Positions 6,570-6,932 of a stretch of 6,932 nt of DNA are shown piece by piece (the stretch's first letter is position 1; each line of letters opens with the position of its first letter). The stretch covers positions 1 through 6,932 of the forward strand of contig NZ_RARA01000014.1 in NCBI RefSeq assembly GCF_003788695.1, written 5' to 3'. The notes beneath the pieces were generated by a model. It searched no databases. It was not told where the DNA came from and saw nothing but the letters and a program-made list of their open reading frames with translations. Source of the stretch: Candidatus Cardinium hertigii (GTDB lineage: Bacteria; Bacteroidota; Bacteroidia; Cytophagales_A; Amoebophilaceae). A program made the translations under genes and the position numbers.

Positions 6570-6719
6570 GTATCCGTTCAGTGGAATGGCCTATGCCTAT
6601 TTTTTCACGTTCGTATTTAGAAATAGGGCAATAATGTAAGTTTATAAAAAATGCGCCTTGAAAAAACTGTGGAAAGAAAAGAAAGGAAAAAAATCAAAAG
6701 AAAATCATTTTGTCTGAGC
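6570..6719 (+). repeat. GTATCCGTTC repeat, copy E
   Basis: Core at 6570-6661. It begins GTATCCGTTCAG, continues TGGCCTATGCC, CGTTCGTATTTAGAAATAG and AATGTAAGTTTATAAAAAA, and ends TGCGCCTTGA. It is separated from copy D by a spacer of about 65 bp of different composition. The tail keeps CTGTGGA, GAAAAGAAAGG and CTGAGC in the order seen in copy D. In this copy the tail has become the left arm of a large palindrome. Confidence 0.85.
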
Positions 6720-6775
6720 TCCGTAGGAGCGAGATTTGATTTTCGGTTTTTTTCCTTTCTTTTCAGCAGTTTTTT
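6661..6775. repeat. Large imperfect palindrome (about 115 bp)
   Basis: The nested arms are AAAAAACTG/CAGTTTTTT (6661-6669 with 6767-6775), a perfect 17-bp AAAAGAAAGGAAAAAAA arm (6677-6693 with 6747-6763), AAAATCA/TGATTTT (6701-6707 with 6737-6743) and a central GCTCC-GTA-GGAGC hairpin (6718-6730). Transcribed in either direction it would fold into a long stem ending in a U run, so it could stop transcription both ways. Confidence 0.75.
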
Positions 6776-6797
6776 CACCAGCGCTTGATTTTTTTTG

Positions 6798-6829
6798 GCT
6801 ACTTTTTTTGATCAAGCAAAAAAAGTAGC
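6798..6829. terminator. Perfect 13-bp hairpin, terminator-like
   Basis: GCTACTTTTTTTG (6798-6810) and CAAAAAAAGTAGC (6817-6829) pair perfectly around the 6-base loop ATCAAG. The stem is mainly A-T and the following bases are only moderately T-rich, so it is not a classical intrinsic terminator. It lies 35 bp before a possible start codon and might instead be a repeat boundary or a regulatory hairpin. Confidence 0.45.
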
Positions 6830-6864
6830 TTTAATTTCTATACCATAATAGAAAGGCTTTGCGG

Positions 6865-6932
6865 ATGAAGAAAGGAAGTTGTTTAATTTTGCTAAAAAGT
6901 CTAATAGCAAAGTGTTTGTGTTTGATTTGCCG
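6865..6932 (+). CDS. Possible start of an exported protein (partial, runs off the right edge)
   Basis: From ATG at 6865 the frame is open for 22 codons to the window edge and reads MKKGSCLILLKSLIAKCLCL followed by I-C. Two lysines then an uninterrupted Leu/Ile/Cys-rich stretch resemble a signal peptide, possibly of a lipoprotein given the cysteines. There is no clear ribosome site. With so little sequence, chance is a real alternative and no function can be given. Confidence 0.35.
   Translation, partial: MKKGSCLILLKSLIAKCLCLIC

Larger units (their letters stand above)
5881..6932. other. Repeat-rich region without a convincing complete gene
   Basis: About 1,050 bp downstream of no gene end: it begins at the 5' side of the phosphatidylinositol synthase. 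The first 130 bp (5881-6008) hold that gene's upstream region and nothing else recognised. From 6009 on it is built of repeat copies, a nested miniature transposon and palindromes, listed separately. A more GC-rich spacer at about 6505-6569 lies between two repeat copies and has no recognisable origin. Only the last 68 bp may begin a gene. Confidence 0.7.

Noticed and set aside
6436..6639. 67-residue frame starting with TTG
   Set aside because: It runs from the tail of one repeat copy through the spacer into the next copy, and the matching frame in copy C stops early.
6203..6661. CRISPR array made by copies C, D and E
   Set aside because: The units are over 90 bp long, unequally spaced (145 and 222 bp) and diverged, and no cas gene is present.
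6651..6788. 45-residue frame starting ATGCGCCTTGAA in copy E
   Set aside because: It is made mainly of the two palindrome arms (Lys/Arg-rich, then Phe/Ser-rich), and equivalent frames in copies C and D end after a few codons.

Overview
This is an AT-rich bacterial window. The gene content and non-coding repeats suggest an obligate intracellular symbiont of the Bacteroidota, of the Cardinium/Amoebophilus kind. This placement is inferred. It rests on weak or absent Shine-Dalgarno sites before the main genes, a tRNA gene without an encoded CCA end, a eukaryote-type lipid enzyme, an exported ClpP-like protein, and a repeat-rich non-coding region. No marker gene settles the genus.

Layout. Positions 2710 to 1 (minus strand) hold a very long gene, open at the left edge of the window. 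It encodes a sodium:solute symporter (SSS/SLC5 family) fused to further membrane helices and a weakly conserved histidine-kinase-like tail. About 430 bp with little content follows, including a small degenerate tandem repeat, and then a tRNA-Gln(TTG) gene at 3142-3213. At 3284-4681 (+) lies a 465-residue protein with a signal peptide, a long charged coiled coil and a ClpP-fold domain that keeps the Ser-His-Asp triad. Two minus-strand genes face it and look like an operon: a phosphatidylinositol synthase of eukaryotic type (5880-5272), then a YcgN-family cysteine-rich protein (5253-4795).

The space between the convergent genes (4682-4794) is filled by one copy of a repeat family whose ends begin GTATCCGTTC. 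More copies occur at 6009-6132, 6203-6347, 6348-6504 and 6570-6719, in a 1-kb region without a convincing complete gene. The copy at 6009-6132 is interrupted by a 92-bp miniature transposable element. That element has perfect 19-bp terminal inverted repeats and a perfect 10-bp target duplication, and its ends resemble the IS4/IS231 group. Two strong palindromes follow (6661-6775 and 6798-6829). The first 22 codons of a possible exported protein run off the right edge.

The most notable gene is the phosphatidylinositol synthase. Its signature and flanking motifs look like animal/fungal CDIPT/PIS1, not like bacterial PgsA, PssA or phosphatidylinositol-phosphate synthases, which suggests acquisition from a eukaryotic host. 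With host inositol and the symbiont's own CDP-diacylglycerol it could place PI in the symbiont membrane. The symporter hybrid (uptake or sensing of a host solute) and the exported protease also fit a host-associated life, but no direct link between these genes is visible.
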